From contig NC_080045.1 in assembly GCF_012489685.1 (NCBI RefSeq), positions 44,920,627-44,984,626 on the forward strand: a DNA stretch of 64,000 nucleotides, read 5' to 3'. Under the pieces are notes generated by a model. It did not search any database, had not been told where the DNA came from, and saw nothing but the letters and a program-made list of their open reading frames with translations. This DNA is from Lotus japonicus (Eukaryota > Streptophyta > Magnoliopsida > Fabales > Fabaceae). Below, piece after piece: positions 50,331 through 61,713 of the stretch; position 1 is the first letter of the stretch, and the number at the start of each line of letters is the position of its first letter. Position numbers and translations under genes: made by a program.

Positions 50331-52100
50331 ATGACTTCTTGTTCAAGAGTAGTGAAAGAAGCGAATGAGGAGAGCGCTGAGAGGCCAAACTGGCTTGAAC
50401 TTCCTAAAGAAGTGACTACAAATATATTTCAAAAACTTGGTGCGTTTGAAGTTTTAACTAGTGCGCGCCAAGTTTGCTCTCAATGGTGGAACATCTCTAA
50501 GGAGCCTCTCATGTGGCGCACCATTGACTTGACCAAACCCCGTCACTATCCACAACCAACATTAGTGAATCTTTGCTGTTATGCCATTGAACAAAGTTGT
50601 GGTCATTTAGAAGACATTAGTATTGAGTTTTTTGCCACCGACAAAGTCCTGAAATGCATCGCTAACAAGTAAGGCTTGTTATCATTTTCATTTGGCTTGC
50701 ATCCATTTTTTATGGTTAGGATGAATTATGATAGCTTTATCGATTCTCATTTTTAAATATTGAAATAGTAAATACACAAATCATACAACTCATTAATCTC
50801 ATTTTTAAATACTAAAATAGTAGAGACACAACTCATACACTTTTTTTTTTTAATTTGGGATGTCTACACAGTTCATGAAGCGTCTACTAGACATTGTCCT
50901 AGTTTTATATACCAAAATATATTTTTTAATCTAGCACATGTATCATCATCTTCAAAAGACAATACATTTTTTTTTTGAAAACAGAACAAATATGATTTAT
51001 TAACTGGAATGACAAGATGTACATAGCTTGGATTACAATTTAAAAACAAACTACTGTAATCCCCCTCTTAGGCGAGTGGACAAATCAAATAAGTCTCATT
51101 AAAACATTACTAGGGAAAACCCAGTGGGAAAAAAATCCTAGTAAGAAAAAAGAGTACCATAATGCTAAGCCACTAATTAGCCTATCTCATGACAATCACA
51201 ACTACAACTTTCTCATAATACATAATTTGTTACCATGTAAATGAGTAAAATTATCTTCCATCCTCACAGTACCGTCCCATATAGCAACAAACTAGCCACA
51301 CCATGTGCATACCAAGCTTTCTCTCAGTATATGCACCTCTAACCGTTCCAACACTACAAGAGTACCCCGTTACAGCAACAAGAACAACACGGGATTAAAA
51401 ACAATACATTTTATTTTCTATGTTTGCTAACTTATTTTTCTTTATTTGTCAGTGATTGGACAATGATCATTTATATTTATATTTTTTTATTTTTAAAAAA
51501 TAGCGTGTATAAATTTTAGAGACAACTCAATCATTATTATAATTATGTATTTGGTATCATAGTTTAGTTTAATCAAGTTAGCTTTTATTTGTTTTTTTTT
51601 TCTTTCAAATTTACAGTGGAAGTCACCTACGACGAATGAGGCTTGTAAAATGCTGGGCAGTTTCAAATACAGGATTGCGAGAGGCTGTAATCAAGCTTCC
51701 ATTGCTGGAGGAGTTTGAAATTTCATTTAATAACGTATTATATGATACCATTGCAGTTATAGGTCAATTTTGCCCACTTTTGAAAGTGTTGAAATTAAAT
51801 ATGTGCCCATACAAACGCTTCAAGTATGATGATGAGGCATTAGCTATTGCAAGAAACATGCCCAACCTACGTCATCTCCAACTTATGGGAAACTGGCTCA
51901 CAAATTATGGCTTGATTTTCATTCTTGACAGTTGTCTTCATCTTGAATCTCTGAATCTCAAGGCTTGTAAGAATATTGACTTGAGCGGAAGTTTGGGGGA
52001 AAGGTGTTATAAGCAAATCAGAGAGGTACATTTTTCAAAAGACTCAAGTGATCGTGAGGTTGAAGAGGCATATCATGGCATGGTCTATTTCAATATTTAG
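50331..52100 (+). CDS. F-box/LRR protein, SKIP19/FBL23 type (copy B)
   Basis: Tandem paralogue of the gene at 32737-34542. Exons 50331-50668 and 51617-52100 (intron 948 bp, GT-AG) give 273 aa. It is identical to copy A except eight residues; five are in exon 1, for example Leu to Gln inside the F-box (CSQWWN) and Pro to Arg after it (KPRHYP), and three in exon 2. A leader splice acceptor (TTTGTTTGTAG) again precedes the ATG. The frame is intact, so the gene may be active. Confidence 0.93.
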
Positions 52101-52427
52101 TTGTGTTGTTAAATGTTGATTATATGTTCATATCAGAAGTGTGGATCACCTGGTACCGTTCCATATGACATTTAATGCTTTTCTTGCAAGAGACTTGGTA
52201 TTTCTTTTGAATGGCATGGTATTTTCATTTTTGTAATAGTTAAATTAAGTTGAGATATATTTAAAACTTATTAGTAGCTAGATGCTTTATTAAGATGATT
52301 TAAGTTTTATTTTTCTTTTGAATCTCATTGGCTTCAATGTGGTATGTTAATGTGTGAATGTTCTTTTTTTATTCTTTCTTAGGAACCATATTGAAAATAA
52401 TTATTTTCTCATTCATTTTAAAAATAT

Positions 52428-53424
52428 GAGTTAAATATGTTCCAAGTCCCTCATATATTCTATCAAATTCAATTAGGTCATTAGAATTTTTTTTATGAAC
52501 TTTGGTGGTTGACAAATATTTTTCAATTCAAATACGTACAAGTGATGTAATGTACTCGCATGCCCAGTCAACGTGGACTTTTACATGACTTTTGATCTTT
52601 CTAAAACTTTTTTAATCAATATTAGTCCTACCCTTTCTTCTTCTTCCTCCCCCAGCCTAACCTTCACAACTACCTGCACCCGACTCCCACCTCCTCCTCC
52701 TCCTCCCTCTCCCCTTCCCTACCTTCGCAACCCCTTTCCCGATCTTCACCTACCTTCCTCTCCTTCTTCCATCATTTATGTTTGCTTAAGGGTTTTTCAT
52801 TTCTGTTTCTGAAAAATGATGAAAATTATTTTAATGCATTTTTCTAATTTTCTGTTATTTTATCATGGAATAAATATTTTTCAGTTGAGTCAAGAACACA
52901 AAATGATTGTTGTGTGTTTTTAGTGTAGCCTTATTGTTGAATTTGAGTCGAAGCTCGGGAAGATAGCTGCATAAAAAAATGAATTTAAATTTTAACTATT
53001 CCTATATTTTTGGTATGAGAACAATCTATGGAACTCAGCTTGCCCCATTCTCTTTTTGTAGAATTGTTTTTATCAAGTGTGAAAATTGCTTAGTGAGAGG
53101 TGGGGAAAATGGTTGTGGAGGTAGGGAAGGGGGATGTGGAGGATGGGTAGTGGTTGAGTGGGAGCTAAGATGATGTTGTGGAGGGTGATTGGTAGGAGGA
53201 AGATGAAGAGGAAAAAGAAAAATGACCAAAAGTAATTAAAGAAATTTTAGAAGTACCAATAGGGATGTGAAAAGTACATGTAAATTGTTAATGTGTGCAC
53301 CATGTTGTCGCTTATCCTTATTTGAGGTAACAAAAATTTGCCAGGACCAAAAGTAATAAAAAAATTCTAAGAACCTATTTGGATTCGATCATATATGTCA
53401 AGAACTTGGAACGTGTTTAACCCT
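52428..53424. mobile_element. old Mutator-like element (copy B)
   Basis: Counterpart of 34866-35876 with the same diverged ends. No transposase. Confidence 0.65.
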
Positions 53425-53636
53425 AAAACTATTATCATCTCTAGCATATACAATCATTTGTAAACCAACTATCATGTTCATTATAACATTCCATAGCAGG
53501 GCATACACAATCACAAACAAATATCTAGGTCGAGGATGAAGTGCCCTTAATAGCATGTTCATCTATCATGTATGTCCATAACATTTCACAGTCATACATA
53601 TCAATCACATTCAAGATTTCTAGGTCGTAGCCGAAG

Positions 53637-54507
53637 TTAGATTGCTTCTCCTTTAGATAGAGACACACTGTTTTTCTTCTTACTAAACCATAAAATTAGA
53701 TTGCTTCCAAGAAAGAAACAATCCCCGGATGTACTCTTTCTATCATCTGCACTACCTGCCCAATCAGCATCACAATAGCCTATCAACATGGAATGTGGAT
53801 CATGAGAGTTTATAATTCCATAGTCACTGGTTCCATTGATGTACTTGATAATCCTCTTAACTTGAATTAGATTTTCAGCTTGATATCTAGCACACACATC
53901 AACAAAAAATGTGATCTCTGGCCTACTTGCAGTGACTTACAAAAGACTTCAAATCATACTCATGTATAAGCTTTGATCTACACTGGGTCCCTTCTCATCT
54001 TTGGTTAATTTGATATGAGTAGCAACTGGAGTCCTCTTATGACTTGCATTTTCCAAACCAAATTTCTTGACAATGCTTCTAACATATTTGCTTTGAGAGG
54101 TGAAGATAGTATTCTCCATTTGTTTCACTTGCAATCCCATAAAATAAGTTAGCTCTCCTACTAGACTTATCTCAAACTCAGCCTTCATTTGTTCTACAAA
54201 ATGTTCCACCATCTGGTTCAACATTCCGCAAAAAACAATGTTATCAACATACATCTGTGCAATCATGGGCTCCCCCCCTTTTTTCTTGACAAATAAAGTC
54301 TTATATATCCCCCCCTTTACTGTAACCCTGGTTGACTAAGAACTGAGTCAACCTTTCATACTACGCTCTAGGTGCTTGTTTCAAACCATACAATGCCTTT
54401 TTCAGCTTGTATACATGATTAGGAGAGCTAGGATCTATAAATCCTTTTGGTTTTTCTACACACACTTCTTCATTCAAATACCCATTCAAGAATGCACTCT
54501 TCACATC
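53637..54507 (-). pseudogene. copia reverse transcriptase-RNase H fragment
   Basis: Minus-strand RT blocks in order: [22 protein letters not shown], then YVDNIVFCG, LVGELTYFMGLQV and RNase H (GYCDADWAGSADDRKSTSG, NSVSLSKGEA). The catalytic YVDD is changed to YVDN, there is a stop or frameshift near 54290-54340, and the frame ends abruptly at 53637-53640 against duplication copy B. The preceding part of RT lies at 60659-60772; Tat-like element 2 is inserted between. It is a dead fragment. Confidence 0.9.
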
Positions 54508-54827
54508 TGTTCCATCCATGAACATTGGGATGAGGTATAGTACCTAGAGTGTAAGGAACGTGATGTGAGATTCCTAGAGAGAATGAGAGCGTAACCGCTT
54601 TAGAGAGAGAAAGTAACTGAATTTCAATCTTATTATTTCTCAAATGAGCTAAGAGTCCCTTACAATTGGTATTCGTCCCCTATTTATAGACGTGGAGTTG
54701 GGCTTGGCGCCTTTAACCCTTCCTAATGGGCCGGTTGGGCCTCTGGGAGGAGGCCCAAGTCCCTGGTCCGCTCGTCGCCCTAAGCTGGCGGTCCTGGGCA
54801 AGGGACCCTGGAGTCTCGCCCAGTCCA
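54508..54827 (-). repeat. 3' LTR of Tat-like element 2
   Basis: 320 bp; TG...CA ends on both strands' reading. It differs from its partner at roughly a dozen or more positions. No purine tract is seen just outside (54828 onward). Confidence 0.92.
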
Positions 54828-55545
54828 CAAGACACCGAGCTCAAAGCATGAGAGCTAAGTGTGTCTTTAAGTAGAAAAACTAGGGCGACGACCATGAGAA
54901 GCTAATTAACACTAAAACTTGAGGTCTAACAACAAAGAATAACGGCCAACATGGCTTGACAATTAAAGCTTTAAAATTAACATTTTGAACGTCTTGCCAC
55001 GTTCCCTTAGCGGCCCAAGTCCACAAGAGGGCTTGCGGCGATGACGCTTGGTTCCCTCGCCTTGATTTTAGTTGTGGCCGCCAGAGTCCACAATGCCTTG
55101 ACGCGTGTACACCACATGTAATGTACTGAAACAATGAAAAGGTCAATGAATCTGCAGAACCTCAACTGTTATTCCCGAAATGCCCATTTAAATCTCAATT
55201 GAACCTGTCGATTTGATTTCGAACCAATGAGCTTCAACCGTTGTAACCCTCCGTTTAACGCGTTGTTCTCACTTCCCGAAATCTGCGTCACACTCCCTCG
55301 AGTAATCATTTTATCTTGCCACGTCGAGGCTCGATTTCCAAACCGCTACTCTCCTTAGCCTTTAAATTCTTCCTCTTTCCATCATTCATCACTTGTTGTC
55401 AACTGTTCTCATATTCGTCCCTGGCTCTCATACCGGTTCCTTTCGCCGATCTTGCAAACTCCAAGCTCCGGCCCTTCTTGCTCTTCTTCTCACAGTCCCT
55501 TCCTGGTTAGTTTTTTCATCCCTTCTTTCTTCTTCCATTTTTACG
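54828..55545. other. element 2 spacer between 3' LTR and aORF
   Basis: Non-coding, related to the matching part of element 1 (about 45400-45685). The CT-rich stretch at 55366-55545 looks like a plant 5' leader for the plus-strand aORF. No clear TATA box was found. Confidence 0.5.
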
Positions 55546-57753
55546 ATGCCCATTGCTGGGGCCCTTTCCTCTCCGGAGGAAATCAAAGCTCATCGCTTGG
55601 CAACCTTTGCCACTCTCCCTTCCCCCATCTCAGAAGCTCATGAACAGGGGATCCTTGATCAACCATCAGAGCTTTCTACCAGCGGCTCTACTTCTCACCT
55701 TGCTCGCAGGGTTGGTGGGCTTTGTTGTTCCCCGTCGTTAGAGGACCTTCTTCGTACCACCGGATGCCGGGGGCATGACCGCCCTTGGCAACACCACGTG
55801 TTTAATGACCCCAAGTACTCCCACTACTTCTTCGTATATAAATACTTGTTTCTTGATCTTGGCGTTAAACTCCCCTTCTCACCCTTTCTTACCCAAGTGC
55901 TGTGCGATATCAACGTTTCTCCTTACCAACTTCACCCCCAATCCTGGACCTACCTGAGGTTCTTTGAGATTCTCTGCCATAGTGTTGATGTGGCGCCTTC
56001 CCCTGCCCTCTTTTACTTTTTCTTTGAAATAGATTATCGATCCCTGAGGACCCACGGTTGGGTCGTTCTGGTGCCTCGGCCGGGCCGAGAATGGTTTGCT
56101 CCTTATCAGGTTGGTTCCGAATCTTACTTGGCCCGCCGGTACTTCCGGGTCGTCGTCCACCCTGCTTACCCCTCGTCATTCACACAGAGGGAAATGAGAG
56201 CTCTTTTTCCGTTTTATTGGACACAATGTCCCAAACCCATATCCGATTCTCCCAAAGCGTATTCCTCCTCTAGAGAAAGTTTCGCCATTGGGGTCTTATC
56301 CCGACTTCTCCTTTTTAGTTGCATTGAACTACTTGGCGCTCTTCCGGGCTCCAAGCTATCCCCCCGATTAGGTTTTCCCTTTTACCGTCTTCTTCACACC
56401 TTCCTCCAAATTTCTTCATTTCTGATGATTTTCCCTTTTGCTTTTCAGGAAATATGAAATTCTCTACTGCCGATCTGCTGGAAGCCTTCCTCTGTGGAAA
56501 CGTTAAGGCGCCTTCTCCGGCCCAGGTTAGAGAGAAAAGGCGAAGCTCACCGGTGGGCAATTGTTCTCCCAAGAAGAGGAAGCTAGGCGAGCCAAGCTCC
56601 CTAGTTGCACCTTTGACCGTCTCGGGCGATGGGTCCATCGCGCCCGACTCCATTATTCCGGATAGTGCACACGATTCCTTGGCGCCCGATCAGCACGGCG
56701 AGGTGAACGCTTCCCCAGCTGTGGGTACCTCTCGCCCCCTGATCTCAACGGCGGGCCACAATTCCTTGGTGCCCGATCAGCACGGGGAGGTGAACGCTTC
56801 CCCAGCCGTGGGTACCTCTCACCCCCTGACCTCAACGGCGGGCCAGCAGCCACCGTCTTCTGCCCGCCCTCCGTCTCCTCCGCCCATCCAGACTACTCAT
56901 GGTTCATCAACCCTTAGCTCTCCTAGGGTTGGGGGCGGGGAGGAAAAATCTTTTCTCGGACCGCCCAAAGGACCCTTCCAGCAGCTCTTCTACCGACCCT
57001 TTTTCCTTCTTGCTTTCTCACCCTTATCTTGAAAAATTGAGGGAGGTGCCCAGCCAAAACCTGCAGGACGTTGCCCAAGAAGCCGTGTCAAATCTTCTCC
57101 GCGCCGGCTGTCTGTCCGCCCAAGTGGCTTGGCAAGCTCGGCCCCTTACCAGAATTGCAGAGCTTCGCCGGGAGGTGGAAAAACTGCATGCTATCAACCT
57201 TCAGGCCAACAAGACCTGCTCCAATTTGTCCAACCAGTTGGCGTCTGAGGTGGATAAGACAAAGAAGATGCAGAAGAAACTCGCAGAAGCGAAGCTTGCT
57301 TAGATAACGGAGGACGAGAAAGAGAGGAAGCTTGAAGTCGAGGTCGAGGAGCTCCGTAAGGACCTTGACACCAAGGAGACCATCATTGCTTCTCAGGAGG
57401 AAACCCTTGCTGCTAAGGGCAAGGAGATTGCTGATTTGCGTGAAAAATTTGCGGACAAAGGTAAGATACTTGCTGAGACCCAGTCGGATTTGGAATCGAA
57501 ATGCAAACTCTTGGCTGAGAAGGATGCCCAGGCCATCGCCTTGGAGAAGCAGATAAGGAAGGAGGCTGCTCACGCGACGGCTAATGAGCGTATCCGCGGC
57601 TTCCTAATTGCCAAGGCTCAAGTCAAGTACCTCCATCCTACTATTAACCTTGACTTCCTGGGGGCTTTCAAGAAGGTTACCCGCACCGGACTGGTGGGTC
57701 CAGAAGATCCGCCGGAAGTTGCTTGTGTTGACCTTGGAGATGCTGTGGAATAA
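55546..57753 (+). pseudogene. antisense ORF (aORF) of Tat-like element 2, nearly intact
   Basis: It starts at 55546 (MPIAGALSS). The first exon carries YFFVYKYLFLDLGVKLPFS, SWTYLRFFEILC, RRYFRVVVHPAYP and LFPFYWTQCP, conserved with element 1 and similar to the putative gypsy-type transposon domain (PF04195, from memory). A 77-bp pyrimidine-rich GT-AG intron (56372-56448) joins ...SPRLG to NMKFSTADLLEA, which aligns with the unbroken GGMNFTEAAL of element 1. Next is a Pro/Ser linker with a 29-residue repeat (PDQHGEVNASPAVGTS twice). A frameshift lies between about 56900 and 57000. A coiled coil has one TAG at 57301-57303. The end FLIAKAQVKYLHPTINLDFL is conserved. Function unknown. Confidence 0.8.
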
Positions 57754-58542
57754 GAGAAAAAGATATAATGTTAACCTATTTCGAGTTATTGTAACGCTCC
57801 GTACTTCTTTTCTTCGTTTATACTTTTTGTTTGTATTTTACTTTCAGGTTATTCGATTCAGCTTTACTTCTTTATGTTTTATGCTTGTTTTAGCGCTTTT
57901 TAGAGGTTTTCTCTCTCGCATCCCCATAGTTCCCTTGTTCCTGAATTACGTCTGACGACATTGATGGTGTGCCTTGTTTAATTAGGACTTTTGCTCAATT
58001 TTTGAACCGAGGCTTTGTCCACACCATATTTCCCGTAAGAGCAGGTGCGACCTCGCCAGTTTTGTCCTATCGAGGACTTATTGCTGCTAGGGACCCAATG
58101 GCCATATAGGTTTACCCAGACTTATGCCTAGTTAGGTTCGCTCGCCCATATTTCGGGGAGGTTTTTAGGATAAGAAGCTTATCCGCACACATCGCCAATG
58201 AGTGACGGCGAGCTGCGTCAGCTTTTCCGGAGCGATCCCCAGACATCAAGGTCGTGTTGGGATCGCCACCTTCAGGGAATTTTTCCCACCTAGCTCTCGC
58301 CGCAATTCAGTATGATTGAAATTGCTGGATACAATTTTTGTATTTTCAATCAGATGTGATAGTCAACAAACTCCCGAGACGGAGAACAAGAATGTATCTT
58401 TGTTTTCACCATTTAGGCGCTTTGGCCAACAAACTCTCGAAATGGAGAACAAGAATATGCTTCTTCGTTTTTAAACCTTCAATCTTTGCGAGACACGCCT
58501 AGCTGATCATCCTCGCGCCGAAACCAGCTCTCTGTCAATCCT
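57754..58542. repeat. element 2 non-coding spacer
   Basis: Shares the inverse of element 1's 40640-41110 region, including GATCCCCAGACATCAAGG near 58236 and the inverse of the 126-bp unit, here in one copy. It lies between aORF and pol ends, as in element 1. Confidence 0.75.
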
Positions 58543-59800
58543 TTAGCTGTAATAGTATTTCAGGCTCGCCGCGTTCCAGGAATGTGGCACTCGCCTTCCG
58601 TCTAAGCTCTCTAGGTGATAAGCCCCCTTCCCTAAGGCCTTTAAAATTCTGTAAGGGCCTTCCCGTATTGGACTCAACTTATTCCCAGTGTTCCCGGTTC
58701 GCTTCTTAAGCACCAGGTCCCCCTCCTACATCGCCGTCGGTCGCATTTTCGAATCATACTTCGCCGCAGCTCGCTGCTTCATCGCAGCCTCTTTGATGCG
58801 AGCCTCATCGTGTGTTTCCGATAACAAATCTAACTCCACCGCCATGTTGGAAGAATTCTCACCCAGCAGCTTTGATAATCTCTGTTCCTGGATCTCAGTC
58901 AGTTTGGTCCCTATTTTCAGCACTTTCTTGCCAAATTTCAGTTCCTTGTTTTCCTCGATTGGTGTGGGCCTGTTGACTCGCCCTTCGCCCCTTGGATCTA
59001 GGTTTTCTTTCGGCGCCTCAACCTCGTTGCATCGGTGTCCTATCGAGGCGCTCCTTTTTCCATACCTATCTACCGCGTTGCAGTAGCACTCCCTTGCAGT
59101 CTTCTGGTCCACAACAACTCTCCCAATTCGTCCATTTGGCAAAGGATATTTAACCGCCAAATGTGCCGTCGAAATCACGGCGCACAGTCGGTTTAAGGTG
59201 TTTCTGCCAATTATCATGTTGTAAGATCCCTCCGCTCCTAGGATTAAGTATCTCACCTTCAGCGTCCTAGCGTTCTCTCGCTCGCCAAATGTGATGTCAA
59301 GGTCAAGGACGCCTCTCACCCATACTTGCTCGCCCGCAAATCCCACCAGAGTCCCTGCATAAGGAGTGAGGTCTCCCTCATTCAAACCGAGCCTATCAAA
59401 CGCTCCGCAGTAAATGATGTCTGCTGAACTCCCCTGATCCAAAAGTATCGGTTGTACATTGAGTTGGTTGACGCGAAGGAGGATTACAATCGGATCGTCC
59501 AAATGCGGCTTTACTCCAAAGAAGTCATCGGATGAAAAGGTAATGTCTGGGTGTGAAAAGCTGAAAGGAACCTCCGTGACTGCGTTCACCACCCTGGCGT
59601 GGCGCTTTCTAGCTGCACTAGTGACTCCTCCTCCTCCAAACCCTCCAGCGATCGTGTTTACTCCTTTAGGTATCAAAGCATTACCGTCGTGTGTTCTAAT
59701 AGGTTTCCCTGCCGCTATCAGCTTTCCCACCTCGCGCTGCAACGTGCGGCATTCCTCCGTGACGTGGCCCATGGCCTGGTGATAAGCGCATCATTCACCC
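58543..59800 (-). pseudogene. protease joined to integrase C-terminus by internal deletion
   Basis: Minus strand: knuckle remnant CAYHQAMGHVTEEC (a TGA sits just before it), then retropepsin with LLDQGSSADIIYCGAF (about 59409-59445) and the conserved NMIIGRNTLNRLCAV. After LTEIQEQRLSKLLGEN the sequence jumps to a C-terminal integrase block (AVELDLLSETHDEARIKEA...AAKYDSKMRP). It continues past a TAG (58726-58728) into GDLVLKKRTGN and ...HSWNAASLKYYYS, ending with TAA at 58543-58545. All of RT, RNase H and the integrase core, normally 3 kb or more, is missing at one junction near 58855. This pol cannot act by itself. Confidence 0.85.
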
Positions 59801-59809
59801 CCCGATTTG

Positions 59810-60197
59810 CCGCTCATTCGCGTCGCTCGTGGTTCTTGGAGATTCTCTGCTTCGCACGATTTGTTCAAGCAGCCAGCTTTCCTTTTGGAGACGAATTCCT
59901 CCACTCCCTCGAGAACTTCCAAAAGCTTTTCCTTTGCAGTGTCCAAGGCTCCGCTGCTGCATTCGCCCTTCGGACCTCCGTGTCCTGCCGCTTCAGGCGA
60001 CTATTGACGTCACGAATAAGCCACCTCCAATCCTTGCGAACGTCCACCGGGTGAGATGATGGCGGTCCTTCTCTTGAAGGTTCCATCAATGAGACTGAGG
60101 ACTCTGTTTCTTCATCGCACCGCCTTCCATAAGTGCGGCGCGAATCACGCATGCTTTTCATCCTTCTTTTACTTCGTCGACGTTGCGCTTCCATCAA
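59810..60197 (-). pseudogene. gag N-terminal remnant of Tat-like element 2
   Basis: About 110 Arg-rich codons (MMEAQRRRSKRRMKSMRD...) close to the 5' LTR. The capsid motif seen in element 1 (FNTKMVISAASD, AMAWFTTLP) is absent, so the gag core has been deleted between this and the knuckle at about 59780. Confidence 0.55.
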
Positions 60198-60338
60198 GTG
60201 TCACTATAGAATCAAGAATTTAACCGAAAATCAAGAAACCAAAAAGGAATTGCACGGAAAATCGAACTTCTCTCAGCCAAATCACAATCCACGTAGTCCG
60301 GGAATCGAAATCTACCGATCCCCACAGAGGGCGCCAAA

Positions 60339-60658
60339 TGTTCCATCCATGAACATTGAGAAGAAGTATAGTACCTAGAGTGTAAGGAACGTGATGTGAG
60401 AATCCTAGAGAGAATGAGAGCGTAACTGCTTTAGAGAGAGAAAGTAACTGAATTTCAATCTTTTTATTTCTCAAATGAGCTAAGAGTCCCTTACAATTGG
60501 TATTCATCCCCTATTTATAGATGTGGAGTTGTGCTTGGCGCCTTTAACCCTTCCTAATGGGCCGGTTGGGCCTCTGGGAGGAGGCCCAAGTCCCTGGTCC
60601 GCTCGTCGCCCTAAGCTGGCGGTCCTGAGCGAGGGACCCTGGGGTCTCGCTCAGTCCA
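60339..60658 (-). repeat. 5' LTR of Tat-like element 2
   Basis: Minus-strand start TGGACTGAGCGAGACCCC, TATA near 60511-60523 (CTATAAATAGGGG in reverse), end CATGGATGGAACA. The primer-binding site TTTGGCGCCCTCTGTGGGGA follows at 60338-60319. Confidence 0.92.
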
Positions 60659-60772
60659 ACATCCATCCGAAACAGTCTGAACTTGAGAAAGCAAGCTACT
60701 CCCAGCAACAATCTGATGGTTTCAGACGCGTTACTTGAGCAAATGTTTCATCAAAGTATACTCCTTCAATTT
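60659..60772 (-). pseudogene. upstream part of the copia RT fragment
   Basis: Minus strand GVYFDETFAQVTRL and a decayed ...CFGWM lead into the DV of the block at 54507. It is bounded on one side by Tat-like element 2 and on the other by the third copia element, both inserted into the same old RT. Confidence 0.82.
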
Positions 60773-61648
60773 TGTTGGAACATGTTGCCATGCATTTTGT
60801 CAAAACAACCGATTGTCGAAGCAGATGTCGTGGCATCTGATCTCGTGAAGCTAGGGCGTCAGTTCTCAGCTTGTGTTTCTGTTGTGGGCCCTCTGAAGAT
60901 TTGCTGAAGATATGTTTTTGAGTTACTTGAGGAGCAAGTAGCTATTCCATAAGGGTTTATTTGTTGGGTTGTTATTTGTTGAAACAATCTTTGTTAAAAG
61001 ATTGGTTTCTATCTTTACTTGTGCAATAAGAAACCGAATCTCTCAAGATTGCGTTTTGAATTGCTGTTACTGCAATCTGTTTCTTCAGCCCGTGCCAACC
61101 CTAAAGCCCATGCTACCGCTGCTGAAGTCTATAAAAGGATGAAGACCTAAAACATGAAGGGAGGAAGCTGATAGAGAGAGATCGAGTGTTTTAGGATTTG
61201 TTAATTGTGCTTTGTCCTTTGTTTGTTGTGAATCTGTCTTTGCTCACTGATTCTATAAAGCAAAGAGAGATTCTGTGTGTTTGATTGCGTTCAAACTCTA
61301 CTTGTTTATTGTGTTAACCAATCACTGTGGCAGTGATTGAGAGAAAGTGAGAGGGGCTCTCATACTTAGGTTGAGATTCTAAGTAGAAATACACTGGGTA
61401 GATTAGGAAGTGAACTATGAACTGAGTTGTTCATGAGTGTCTGTAATTCCTGAATCTTGAGATAGTGGATTTCCTTTCTTTGGGTGCAAACCCTCCAGAC
61501 GTAGGTGAAAGTTTTCACTGAACTGGGTTAACAATTACTGTCTGTTATTGTTTCTGCTGTTAAGTTTTGTTTTACTGTAAAGCAGTTGTCGAACCTCTCG
61601 TCCCAGCATCGTGCAGGACAATCGGATCAGAGGGAACCTGAATTTACA
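60773..61648 (+). repeat. 5' LTR of the third copia element
   Basis: 876 bp, starts TGTTGGAACATGTTGCC and ends GAATTTACA. TATA box CTATAAAAGG is at about 61129-61138. Confidence 0.85.
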
Positions 61649-61650
61649 AT

Positions 61651-61662
61651 TGGCATCAGAGC
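61651..61662 (+). other. primer-binding site of the third copia element
   Basis: TGGCATCAGAGC, two bases after the LTR. It differs by one base from the standard initiator-methionine tRNA site TGGTATCAGAGC. Confidence 0.85.
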
Positions 61663-61713
61663 AGGCACCCTGTTCTGGTTGGGTGAGCTCCAGGGAGTTT
61701 GATTCAAGTTCTC

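Larger units (their letters stand above)
36557..53636. repeat. segmental duplication, copy B (split by an LTR element)
   Basis: Copy B is collinear with 28162-36185 but is interrupted at 37066-46005 by a Tat-like element. It ends abruptly at about 53636 against a copia RNase H fragment. Compared with A, the TA microsatellite at 47065-47126 is much longer and the solo LTR at 46425 is complete. Confidence 0.95.
54508..60658 (-). mobile_element. Tat-like gypsy retrotransposon 2, non-autonomous, with antisense ORF
   Basis: The 320-bp LTRs are at 60339-60658 (5' on the minus strand) and 54508-54827. An exact target duplication ACATC lies at 54503-54507 and 60659-60663, inside the copia RT codons for MDV. 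Minus-strand gag-protease remnants sit next to the 5' LTR and the antisense frame reads on the plus strand at 55546-57753. RT, RNase H and most of integrase are deleted. Same family as element 1, opposite orientation. Confidence 0.92.
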
